From Gammaproteobacteria bacterium (GTDB taxonomy: Bacteria; Pseudomonadota; Gammaproteobacteria; UBA1113): a stretch of 40,289 nt of DNA. The number at the start of each line of letters is the position of its first letter. Position 1 is the stretch's first letter. Below are positions 7,601-15,016 of this stretch, piece after piece. The translations under genes were made by a program, and so were the position numbers. The stretch lies in NCBI GenBank assembly GCA_009885935.1, contig VFJT01000103.1, positions 1-40,289 of the forward strand, read 5' to 3'. A model generated the notes under the pieces. It saw only the letters and a list, made by a program, of their open reading frames with translations, ran no database searches and was not told where the DNA came from.

Positions 7601-9318
7601 CTTCTCTAGAGCTAAAAGAGTGTATAGAACTTCTTGAAACTGCTCGTCAAGCGGGAGATATAGAGCGCATACGTGTTATACATACTGAAGCAAAATATCT
7701 TTCTGAACAAAATCATGACGATTATGCTTTTATTCAAGCAGCTATATTAGTGCGACAAGCTTGTGAGGTTCTATTGCTTAAAGGGCAAATTGAACAGTTG
7801 AATAACAGCTATGCTGTGGCAGATGGTCCAAGACAAGTACAAATTCTAGCAGAACTAGAATTTAAAAAGCAGAAAATAATGAATGGTTTGGATGAACTGA
7901 AGCAAGCACTTGCTCTCTTGAAACTGGAAGCGGAACAATCTGAATTTAATATTGCAAAAGCTACTGGCTTACGTAGAGCAGGAAAACAAGCTGGATTGCT
8001 GGTAGAAGTAAATGGTAAAAGGTTGTATGACGAAGGCTTTTTAATGTTGCTGAATGAACTGGAAAATGTAGACATAATTTATGCAGTGGAAGAAGCGGTA
8101 AAAGGAAATAGCGAAAAGCAAACTCAAACAGTACAGTCAGAATTACGTGCTATGAGTAGAGTTCTTGATAATGTTCTGCGATTTTCAGATTTGAAACCAA
8201 CTGATGTTCAATATATTGAAATTGAAGTGCATCTTAGTCTTAACAGAACAGAATTAGCTACTTTATTGTTTGCTGTTAAGAAAGAGTATGAAGATATTTC
8301 CTCAGGATTCTTTAATGATAAACCTAAGGTTAAAGCGTTGGCTGAACATATTGAAGCAGAAGTAGCAAAAGCAGATGATCCAAAAGAATTTGATAGAAGG
8401 TTAGATTCGGAATTCTTTGATGCTCTGATTCAAAAGATAAAAGAAACGGGGGGTGAGAATGCTCAACCTTATAGCGATTGGATTGTTAGAGTGTCAGCAA
8501 TGAAAGGGCGATATGAAGAGGCGAAAAAAGAGTATTTTAAGAAAGAAATGATGGCTGTGCTTCAATCTGAACCGGAAGAAAGTGAAAAGGTAGATGATAG
8601 ATTGATCAACTTGGGCTCAAGATTTTTTGGTGATTTAGTTGCAGCCATGGATAATAAGCTAGCCGCATTCAGCGCTCGTAATGGCCAAGAAAGCAGCGCA
8701 TTTAATGATTTAAAACGACGCGCAATTAAAATAGGAGCAAAAGTTGCAACGGAAGAGAATAAGGTTCGTAATGAACAAAGGATAGCAGTAGAAGCGAAAC
8801 AAGCGGCATTGGCAGAAGCAAATAAGAAGGAAGCTGAATCTTTAATTATGGATAGGATAGAGTTGGCTGCAAACAAAGAGTTTTCTTTGAGAAATCTAGA
8901 ACAATCACCTGCAGCGGTGTTAAAAGAAATCTCTGATAAAGTTTCTCTTGCAATTTTTGACCGTGTAATCAAAGGACTAGAAAATTTGAAAGACTGCAAT
9001 AGTAACCCAGAGCATAATGAACATTATGATATTTGGTTAAAAGCAGCTAAGGAAGTTGTTGTCGCTAAAAATATTGAACACCGATCTTTAGCATCGAAGA
9101 GCAATAACCCTTTTGCACCAGCACCAGAATCAGCTCAGAAAAAGTCAGGGTTGTTTGGGTTCTTTGCGCAGCCTAAACAAGAAGAGCCTAAGCCAGTACC
9201 GGGTAATGGATTTAAAAGGACCGTGTTGAGTGTCAAAGCCGCTGTTGGCGTTTTCCTGGCCAATGCGGCTACCTGGGTCACCGCTCTGTTTGAAAGTGGT
9301 GGTACGGGGGTGTTGTAA
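4660..9318 (+). CDS. Giant coiled-coil protein, candidate type IVB secreted effector
   Basis: I do not recognise a named family. The ATG at 4660 has a strong GAGGTG site. The 1552-residue protein begins with a hydrophobic segment (about 1-35). A module of about 85 residues follows twice (about 83-168 and 187-273), each with NGEYF-hydrophobic-Y and LFAK or ILFAK. The rest is mostly helical and rich in Lys, Glu, Gln and Ala, with long heptad-like coiled coils (about 260-1470). A Pro-rich linker with NPF (1483-1485) and QEEPKP comes next, and a second hydrophobic segment (about 1521-1544) lies near the C-terminus. Another NPF is at 752-754. No catalytic motif is apparent. The sense strand looks more A-rich than its neighbours. 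The gene splits rodA from mltB and has a PmrA-like box upstream. Effector status is inference; a structural or membrane-tethering protein of the bacterium is the alternative. Confidence 0.75.
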   Translation: MPFPLLIIPVASAAYKVGKITAKGIFVARLVFWALDMKELYDTHARSSDFDFDIEGAVFQGEEEAIKGRKYHKCEPTVVLENVEGREVCKGIKIGDVDYTLDENGEYFLYDNKLLFAKLGEPICEISCDGLAPEKNNLISSANEAGEFSPAEEKEIREVFLQKLFKPRKVTDTLNQPKIIMQKVKLQDGSTVEVCAQVKIGRNPPRDIDSNGEYFVYGNNILFAKPGQEWAKIKIEKKDGVLIKGIAQDGRSAYTLEQEQRVNDLFKAKLKKEKEQALKEFTAYLPKEYRAPFTNLQEGLAKISELRAEDVNTWAPRRLYNRLMAEKIFDPKDDLGKFMAYMLNIECLEADLRVVAQRFESKQQDYTSCYGADSIKDEQIILDTSKKWILDGDLTVLEKYKNTLKQQKQELEAIQKKLNERNNRASEVFDIPADKEAKGNIFGKIQALFPKPNPLTRFTIWVSSIFGGKRNTVYNQFRKAVLGIESKISDTVEMEETMRKKVADNIHALGQEIKVTDKKIETVQSVKEQIVAKKAEVKAKARSFIDQVDEQERKISNQERIKEELTQAQQEQQAKITKITADVAAFKARRDALSLFYGVGSSEMNKPALIGAQDVIAVDAISLGETNSLIQREKKILGSMDEDTNPNFTPGHIVRGGLTRLNDLEEMSRSLDPNGGHSETSTYIEGELNKTKAALEDVKTALDSRLDNIETYKKQSLAYAKDTIAMAMGSVETQLAGYDEALKAAVKESGSNPFFHEQGLLYKAIQQRGELANYLNDSSLVGHLDAKGEVMRQKLLELQGLSAEDYSEKLNEIKNGNLEQLRNGFSEALGQFNKLRSLLRSLEGALTSQNYAEKIEEIWGVIAELQELSRKIDGLKLEVEAATRLAQDNSKTADEIIEQVATLAKQAEERTAAARREVEKSEASRMESKAEVTAAESKPALIQRPLHRMELVADIHVGEARTYIQEKTGFINTALKEMSESSLELKECIELLETARQAGDIERIRVIHTEAKYLSEQNHDDYAFIQAAILVRQACEVLLLKGQIEQLNNSYAVADGPRQVQILAELEFKKQKIMNGLDELKQALALLKLEAEQSEFNIAKATGLRRAGKQAGLLVEVNGKRLYDEGFLMLLNELENVDIIYAVEEAVKGNSEKQTQTVQSELRAMSRVLDNVLRFSDLKPTDVQYIEIEVHLSLNRTELATLLFAVKKEYEDISSGFFNDKPKVKALAEHIEAEVAKADDPKEFDRRLDSEFFDALIQKIKETGGENAQPYSDWIVRVSAMKGRYEEAKKEYFKKEMMAVLQSEPEESEKVDDRLINLGSRFFGDLVAAMDNKLAAFSARNGQESSAFNDLKRRAIKIGAKVATEENKVRNEQRIAVEAKQAALAEANKKEAESLIMDRIELAANKEFSLRNLEQSPAAVLKEISDKVSLAIFDRVIKGLENLKDCNSNPEHNEHYDIWLKAAKEVVVAKNIEHRSLASKSNNPFAPAPESAQKKSGLFGFFAQPKQEEPKPVPGNGFKRTVLSVKAAVGVFLANAATWVTALFESGGTGVL

Positions 9319-10455
9319 TCAATTACTCCACAGCCGTCTATGCGTTTGTATAGACATCAACACGCCAAAGGCGGCCATTAAGGTGACCATAGAGGTACCG
9401 CCATAACTGACTAGGGGCAACGGAATGCCCACTACCGGTAGCAAGCCGCAAACCATGCCTATGTTCACAAAAATATTAAAGAAAAAAGCAATGGCAAGGC
9501 TACCCGCCAATAAGCGTGAAAAAGTGTCTTGTGCTGTATAAGCAATGACTAAACCGCGGCCAATCACCCAGGCATAGGCAGTCAGCAAGATGATAGCGCC
9601 GAATAAGCCTAATTCTTCGCCGGCAACGGCAAAGATAAAATCGGTAGCGTGTTCGGGCAAAAAGTTTAAATGCGATTGTGTGCCCATCAACCAACCCTTG
9701 CCAAATAGTCCGCCCGAACCTATGGCGATTTTGGATTGGATAATATGGTAACCATGCCCTAAGGGATCCGTTTCTGGATTTAAAAAAGTTAACACGCGTT
9801 GTTGTTGATAGTCGTGCATAAAATGCCATAAAACCGGCACGGCGGCAGCGGTTAATAGCGCCACGATGATTAAGTAACGATAGGGTAAGCCTGCTAAAAA
9901 AATAACACAAAATCCGGCCAAGAGCAGCATTAAAGCCGTACCCAAATCGGGCTGCAGCGCGGTTAAGGCTACAGGAACCAAGATAATAAACAAACACAAA
10001 AACAAAGTGGTTAAACGCGGCGGTAATATTTTTTCATGTAATAGGGAAGCCAGATATAGGGGGATGGCCAATTTCATGATCTCAGAGGGCTGAAAACGAA
10101 TAAAGCCAAAATCCAACCAACGGCGTGCGCCTTTACCCACATCGCCTATAATCATAACTGCAATGAGTAAAAATAAACCCACAAAAAAAACCCATGGTGC
10201 CAGTACGCGCAAACGATAGGGCGGGATTTGCGCTACTGCCACTAGAATCAAAGCAGAAAAACCCAAGCGCAGGCATTGTCCCTCAACGGTATGCACATTT
10301 TCATTGCCGGCACTGTATAAAATCACCAAGCCAAAGCCAATTAAAAATAATAAAGCTTGCAGCAAATTACTGTCTAAATGCCAGCGATAGAGCAAGCCTT
10401 GATAGCGTGATGATGACGAAGCAAGATTAGGGTGTGGGGGGTGGCGGTAGTGCAT
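9319..10455 (-). CDS. rodA: Rod-shape SEDS glycosyltransferase RodA (MrdB)
   Basis: RodA is the SEDS peptidoglycan polymerase of the elongasome and works with PBP2. About ten membrane segments are visible, along with SEDS hallmarks: RWLDFGFIRFQPSEIMKLA, LQPDLGTA, the loop LPEHATDFIFAVAGEELGL with the conserved Asp, and PLVSYGGTSM near the end. The frame has three in-frame ATGs (10479, 10464, 10455). I choose 10455 because GAGG lies 6 nt upstream; this gives 378 aa and an overlap of 29 bp with mrdA, as expected for a coupled pair. The TGA at 9319-9321 directly abuts the TAA of the convergent coiled-coil gene, and no terminator lies between them. Confidence 0.93.
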   Translation of the reverse strand: MHYRHPPHPNLASSSSRYQGLLYRWHLDSNLLQALLFLIGFGLVILYSAGNENVHTVEGQCLRLGFSALILVAVAQIPPYRLRVLAPWVFFVGLFLLIAVMIIGDVGKGARRWLDFGFIRFQPSEIMKLAIPLYLASLLHEKILPPRLTTLFLCLFIILVPVALTALQPDLGTALMLLLAGFCVIFLAGLPYRYLIIVALLTAAAVPVLWHFMHDYQQQRVLTFLNPETDPLGHGYHIIQSKIAIGSGGLFGKGWLMGTQSHLNFLPEHATDFIFAVAGEELGLFGAIILLTAYAWVIGRGLVIAYTAQDTFSRLLAGSLAIAFFFNIFVNIGMVCGLLPVVGIPLPLVSYGGTSMVTLMAAFGVLMSIQTHRRLWSN

Positions 10456-12292
10456 TTTCGGCCTCATTAAAAAAAGCATCCATTACCTGGCGGGCAACAC
10501 GCGGTGCGCCGTGATTGCCATTTTCAATCACGACTGCCAGAGCTATTTTGGGGTTTTCTATAGGTGCAAAAGCAATGAAAGACGAATTGTCTTGTAAGTG
10601 CTTAGGCTTTCCTTTGTTATCGATGTCTCTACCAAAGGTACTAAATACTTGCCCCGTACCTGTTTTAGCAGCAACGCTATAGGGCGTGATACCAAAAGAA
10701 TTATGCGCAGTCCCTTCACCGCTGACGATCACATTGTGCATAGCATCAATCACTAAGTCCCAAGAGTCAGAACTGAGTTGTATAGGCGGTAAGGCCACAC
10801 TTTGCATCATCATTTTATCGCCGTTGGCTAGGATTTGATAATCGACCATAGAGGGTTGATACAGTTGACCACGCATACTAATGCCAGCAACAGAATGCGC
10901 CATTTGTAAAGGTGTAGTCAACAAATATCCTTGGCCTATGCCCACAACAATGGTGTCGCCCAAATACCATTTCTCGCCCTTGGTTTTTAATTTCCATTCC
11001 GGTGTGGGGACTAGGCCCGGTAATTCTTCACCCACGTCTAGCCCGGTTTTTTCACCATAACCAAACAGCTTTAATACATTGCCTAAGCGAGTGATGCCCA
11101 GTATGTTGGCGACTTGATAAAAATAAGTATCGCAAGAAACGGTGATGGCGCGGCTCATATAGACACGGCCGTGCCCATGTTGTTTCCAGCGCCAACAGCG
11201 ATAGGTGTGTGCGCCATTGGGTAGAGTATAAAAACCATTGTCAAAGACGGTCCAATCGGGGGTGACCGCATTATAATAAAGTGCTGCTATCGCTGAAAAA
11301 GGCTTGATCGTCGAAGCCAAAGGATATTGACCACGTATAGCACGGTTATATAAAGGGCGATCGGGGGAATCACGTAGTTGGGTATAATTGCTGGCACTAA
11401 TGCCAAAAACAAAGGGATTGGGATCATAACCGGGGGCGCTGACCAGTGCTAAAATCCGCCCTGTTTTAGGATCTAGTGCTACCACAGCACCGCGTTCGCC
11501 CGCTAGAGCATTGGCGGCAGCCAGTTGTAATGTGCTGTCTAGGCTTAAATGTAAATCACGACCGGAAATCGGTGGTTTGCGTTGTAATACACGTACAATC
11601 TGTCCATTGGCATCGGTTTCAACTTGTTGATAGCCCACTGTACCGTGTAATTCATTCTCATAAAACTTTTCTATACCCAATTTACCAATGTAGTTGGAGC
11701 CTAAATAATTCTGCGGATTGACTTTCTTTAATTCATCTACATTAATACGACCTACATATCCTAGAGCGCTGACAAAGCTATTACCCTGTGGATAGTAGCG
11801 TACTAATTCAGCATCGATGCGTACGCCGTTAAAGCGGTATTGATTAACGTAAAAACGCGCCATCTCATCTGGGGATAATTTTGCTTTTAGGATAATGGGA
11901 TTAAAGCGGCCGTTTTGTTTTAATTGTTTATAGAAATAGGCTAGGTCATCGTTGGAAATCGTTAAAACAGTTTGTAAGTCAACGATAGTGGCGGATATAT
12001 TTTTAACCTTAATGGGGGTTAAAGTCAAATTGAAGATGGGGTTGTTTGCGGCCAACAACACGCCGTGGCGGTCATAAATGAGGCCGCGCGGTGGAACGAT
12101 GGGTAATAAAGTAAATTGATTTTCATTGGAAAGAGTGGTGTAACGCTTATGTTCTATGACTTGTAAAAATATGAGCCGTCCTATCAGGGTTAGGATTAAT
12201 AAGGCGATAATGCTGATGGCCACCCATAAGCGCCGTTGGAATAAGGCCTTTTCCGCAGTATGATTTTTGACCAGCTCTTTAACGGTGGACAT
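10427..12292 (-). CDS. mrdA: Penicillin-binding protein 2 (MrdA), elongation transpeptidase
   Basis: PBP2 cross-links peptidoglycan in the rod complex. A single membrane anchor spans about residues 22-45. The pedestal domain begins with PPRGLIYDRHG (67-77). The transpeptidase motifs are STIK (nucleophile Ser327), SCD at 386-388 and KTG at 543-545. The length of 621 aa is normal and the tail is proline-rich. The ATG at 12292 has a GGG ribosome site about 8 nt upstream. The gene is the first of the mrdA-rodA pair, and its 3' end overlaps rodA. Confidence 0.95.
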   Translation of the reverse strand: MSTVKELVKNHTAEKALFQRRLWVAISIIALLILTLIGRLIFLQVIEHKRYTTLSNENQFTLLPIVPPRGLIYDRHGVLLAANNPIFNLTLTPIKVKNISATIVDLQTVLTISNDDLAYFYKQLKQNGRFNPIILKAKLSPDEMARFYVNQYRFNGVRIDAELVRYYPQGNSFVSALGYVGRINVDELKKVNPQNYLGSNYIGKLGIEKFYENELHGTVGYQQVETDANGQIVRVLQRKPPISGRDLHLSLDSTLQLAAANALAGERGAVVALDPKTGRILALVSAPGYDPNPFVFGISASNYTQLRDSPDRPLYNRAIRGQYPLASTIKPFSAIAALYYNAVTPDWTVFDNGFYTLPNGAHTYRCWRWKQHGHGRVYMSRAITVSCDTYFYQVANILGITRLGNVLKLFGYGEKTGLDVGEELPGLVPTPEWKLKTKGEKWYLGDTIVVGIGQGYLLTTPLQMAHSVAGISMRGQLYQPSMVDYQILANGDKMMMQSVALPPIQLSSDSWDLVIDAMHNVIVSGEGTAHNSFGITPYSVAAKTGTGQVFSTFGRDIDNKGKPKHLQDNSSFIAFAPIENPKIALAVVIENGNHGAPRVARQVMDAFFNEAENALPPPPTP

Positions 12293-12396
12293 ATTAACCC
12301 ATTGATATAGAACACTTTTTTAACCATTGAGCATCTAGCATTGCCCGCATTTTGGTCGTTTAGACCGTGACGCCTGGTAAAAATAGCACACTATGC

Positions 12397-12444
12397 TATA
12401 CTGTGTCATTGTGCAGTTTAGCCCCGCGTTCGGCTTGGCTAAAC
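12397..12444 (+). promoter_or_regulatory. -10 box and leader hairpin before the alpha-solenoid gene
   Basis: TATACT at 12397-12402 has only a weak partner (CTGGTA) 17 bp upstream. Downstream, GTTTAGCC (12416-12423) pairs with GGCTAAAC (12437-12444) around an inner CCG/CGG stem. There is no T-run, so this is a leader hairpin of unknown effect, not a terminator. Confidence 0.3.
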
Positions 12445-12463
12445 ATAAAGGGAGTTTGTATTG

Positions 12464-13597
12464 ATGGATGATTATCAAAAGAGCAAGCGGCGTTATACAC
12501 CTGTATTCCGCCATTTACGCTTGGGGTCTAAAGAATATTGGGTTATGGATCCAAAATTAGCGCAGATGCGTGCGGCAGAGCATTTGAAAAAAGGCTTAGA
12601 TTTATTTCACGAGGAAGCGAGCACTGCAGAAAAAGCCCTGGGCTGTGAAGAATTATTGCTGGCTACCGATTTTGGCTGCCCAGAATCTCCCTTCTTATTG
12701 GTTTTGCAGATTTTATCTTATCCAGACGATCCTGTATTCCCACATCACGATCTCCTCAATTTATTACGCTTAGCCGCAGAACGTGGCAATGGGCGGGCAG
12801 CGTATCGCTTGGCCGCCAGTTATGCGCAGATGAGTCATTTCCCCGCTATTGAACAATTGGGCGAAGCGCATTTTGCCTGTTTACCCAATCAAGATAGAGT
12901 ACGTTTGGCGGAATATTATTTTGCGAGAGCAATAGCCGATGGCAACGATGAAGCTATGGACGAGTTAATCATGGCGTATGCTTATGGGCGTGGATTGATT
13001 GCCAAACATTCAGCGAAGTTTCAACGTTTGTGTGAAACCTTAGTGAAGAAAGGCAAACAAACCGTCATGATAGGGTATGGTGCTTGGTTATGTGGTATGA
13101 CCGTTGGTGGTAAACCCATGTTACCAGGGGCAGTGGAAGTGCCTAAAGATCCTGTTAGAGGACTAGATTATCTTTTAAGAGCATCGCGTGGTGCTAAATT
13201 AAATTTAGCACAGCAAGCTTTAAAATTAGTTTTAGTGGCGCAAAGCCTAGGGGTTTTAGGAACGGGATCCTTGCAAAAATTACAACGCCGTTTATTTAAG
13301 GAAGTTAAAGATAAACACCAACTCTTAGCATTATATTTTGCCTGGTATTCAACACCAATCGCAATGCGTAAAGAAATTCCGCCATTTATTGCGGATGAAC
13401 CCTTACCGCAATTGCAACACTTGGTCGTTCCTCATGAAGATTTGGCTATCAAATGGTTGGATCTGGCCTTGTTTGGGGTCGATGCAGCATTAGCGAATGC
13501 CGCTAAATTATTACTGGCAAACCTCTTTGCTAAAGTAGGAACGCAGACCCACAAGAAAGTAGTTAATATAGGCTTGTCTAAAGCGTCTAGAGCTTAG
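12464..13597 (+). CDS. Alpha-solenoid protein with Sel1-like repeats, function unknown
   Basis: The 377-residue protein has no signal peptide or membrane segment. It shows helical-hairpin units of Sel1/TPR type: LLRLAAERGNGRAAYRLAASYAQ near 99-121, LAEYYFARAIADGNDEAMDELIMAYAYGRG near 145-174, and DLAIKWLDLALFGVDAALANAAKLLLA close to the end. Such repeats bind partner proteins; in Legionellaceae Sel1 proteins are often involved in host interaction or signalling, but nothing here shows export. AAGGGAG at 12448-12454 lies 9 nt before the chosen ATG; an in-frame TTG directly precedes it and is possible. It is divergent from mrdA and no PmrA-like box is visible upstream. Confidence 0.75.
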   Translation: MDDYQKSKRRYTPVFRHLRLGSKEYWVMDPKLAQMRAAEHLKKGLDLFHEEASTAEKALGCEELLLATDFGCPESPFLLVLQILSYPDDPVFPHHDLLNLLRLAAERGNGRAAYRLAASYAQMSHFPAIEQLGEAHFACLPNQDRVRLAEYYFARAIADGNDEAMDELIMAYAYGRGLIAKHSAKFQRLCETLVKKGKQTVMIGYGAWLCGMTVGGKPMLPGAVEVPKDPVRGLDYLLRASRGAKLNLAQQALKLVLVAQSLGVLGTGSLQKLQRRLFKEVKDKHQLLALYFAWYSTPIAMRKEIPPFIADEPLPQLQHLVVPHEDLAIKWLDLALFGVDAALANAAKLLLANLFAKVGTQTHKKVVNIGLSKASRA

Positions 13598-13617
13598 ACT
13601 GTTTTATCGGTATTACT

Positions 13618-13675
13618 GTAGGGGCGGGCCCCTGTGCCCGCCCGTGACAGGGCAGACACGGGGGTCTGCCCCTAC
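13618..13675. repeat. GTAGGGGC-family repeat, copy B (full unit)
   Basis: The 58-bp unit begins GTAGGGGC and ends GCCCCTAC. It contains two hairpins, GGGCGGGC/GCCCGCCC and GGGCAGAC/GTCTGCCC, each with a 6-nt loop. It lies between two convergent genes. Confidence 0.8.
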
Positions 13676-13697
13676 GATAATAGACATATTTTCAAAG

Positions 13698-14858
13698 CTA
13701 ACGGCTAGCTGCTAACAACAATTGATGTCCTATGCGTGTAGTATCTCCCATAGTAGGATAACGATTCGTTAGCACCACCACGCCCGATTGAGTGGCAGGA
13801 ATTAAACCTATATAGGAGCGGAAACCATCGAGGGTACCTGTCTTTTCAATAATCGCGCGCGCATTATACTGAGTTTCTAGAGAGGACAATTGTACAGCTG
13901 GGGTAGGACCTAGAGAACTATTCTTTTTAGGCAATACCCAAACGTCATTGAGTCGTTGCAATGGAATAATCACCCAACCCAAACCTTGTCTATAAGTACC
14001 GTTGCTGGCGAAAGGGGTCTGGGTTAATTTCATGGCACTGGCTATATTGGGCGGTGTTCCAGGTAAAAGCAGGGCTGCACGCAGAAATTTTTGCATGTCA
14101 TTTCCGGATGCTTTGATGGCGCCTGCTGCAGGGAATAGATAATCTCTAGGCGGCATAAAGTCGCCAGCGCGATTATAACCCTTAGCACGATAAGGCTCGT
14201 AAATGAGCGGGATCGTTGTGCCCAGTGGCGTCATATTCAAGGGTGTTAGAATGTTTTGTTGATAAAGCACATTAATGGAGCGATGCATCTTGTTTTCTAA
14301 TACATACCCTAGTATTCCCATGCCCACATTGGAATAGGCCCAACTTTGGCCTATACGTATCCGCGTTTGCCAACGGCTAAAATAAGACAACGCTTCGCGG
14401 TCTGTTTTAACAGTGCCGGGCTCAGAATAAGGTAAGCCCGCCGTATGTGTGGCCAAATGGCGTAGAGTGATTTTGTTAAAGGGCGTTTTAGTTTTGGATT
14501 GAAATTCTGGAATATAGTTTGCCGCAGGATCGTTTAAACGTAGGTCTTTCTGTAATATTTCTTGCGCCAACAAAATTGAAGTAAACAGCTTAGTGACAGA
14601 ACCTATTTCAAAAATAGTGCTGCCGTTAACGGGCGTAGTTTTTTCTATGTCAGCATAGCCAAAATAATAGGAGTGTGGTACGCCATTAGAATAGACTTCA
14701 ACAACAACACCTGGGACCCCTCTTTTCTGCATCCAGGGTTTCACGATATTGCTTATTTTAGCGTCTAAGGTTTGTGCTGAATCGTTGGTGGCAGCAGTGC
14801 TAGCTCCCACGACAAAAAGCAAACTCAGCAATGCCCACACGCTTAAACCATTTCTCAT
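13698..14858 (-). CDS. Exported class C beta-lactamase-family serine hydrolase
   Basis: The fold is that of the AmpC/DD-peptidase group. A signal peptide (about 1-22, ending STA-A) directs export. The motifs are SVTK with Ser87 as nucleophile, YSN at 175-177, and KTG inside EKTGTLDGF near 338. All three AmpC motifs are present, so it may be a true class C beta-lactamase; the alternatives are a DD-carboxypeptidase or esterase of the same family. I start it at the ATG at 14858 (MRNGLSVWALL), because the upstream GTG at 14909 would add 17 residues before the signal peptide, though the ribosome site at 14858 is poor. No ampR-type regulator gene is adjacent. Confidence 0.85.
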   Translation of the reverse strand: MRNGLSVWALLSLLFVVGASTAATNDSAQTLDAKISNIVKPWMQKRGVPGVVVEVYSNGVPHSYYFGYADIEKTTPVNGSTIFEIGSVTKLFTSILLAQEILQKDLRLNDPAANYIPEFQSKTKTPFNKITLRHLATHTAGLPYSEPGTVKTDREALSYFSRWQTRIRIGQSWAYSNVGMGILGYVLENKMHRSINVLYQQNILTPLNMTPLGTTIPLIYEPYRAKGYNRAGDFMPPRDYLFPAAGAIKASGNDMQKFLRAALLLPGTPPNIASAMKLTQTPFASNGTYRQGLGWVIIPLQRLNDVWVLPKKNSSLGPTPAVQLSSLETQYNARAIIEKTGTLDGFRSYIGLIPATQSGVVVLTNRYPTMGDTTRIGHQLLLAASR

Positions 14859-15016
14859 GATAGAAGGATATCCTTTTTTCAAAGCTAATACATGGGGCAG
14901 TATATACACACTGGCTGTATAAGGTCAAAGGGCCTCAACTATTCACCCCCTTGCTTCTAAACTTAGAGATCTGTTAACCTTGACGGAATAAATGTGCGCT
15001 TAACTGTGGAGTTATT

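Noticed and set aside
9500..9997. 165-codon frame on the same strand inside rodA
   Set aside because: It is a shifted frame of rodA, which itself is complete and convincing.
13618..13675. CRISPR-like repeats
   Set aside because: The GTAGGGGC units are scattered singly, vary in sequence and are not separated by uniform spacers.
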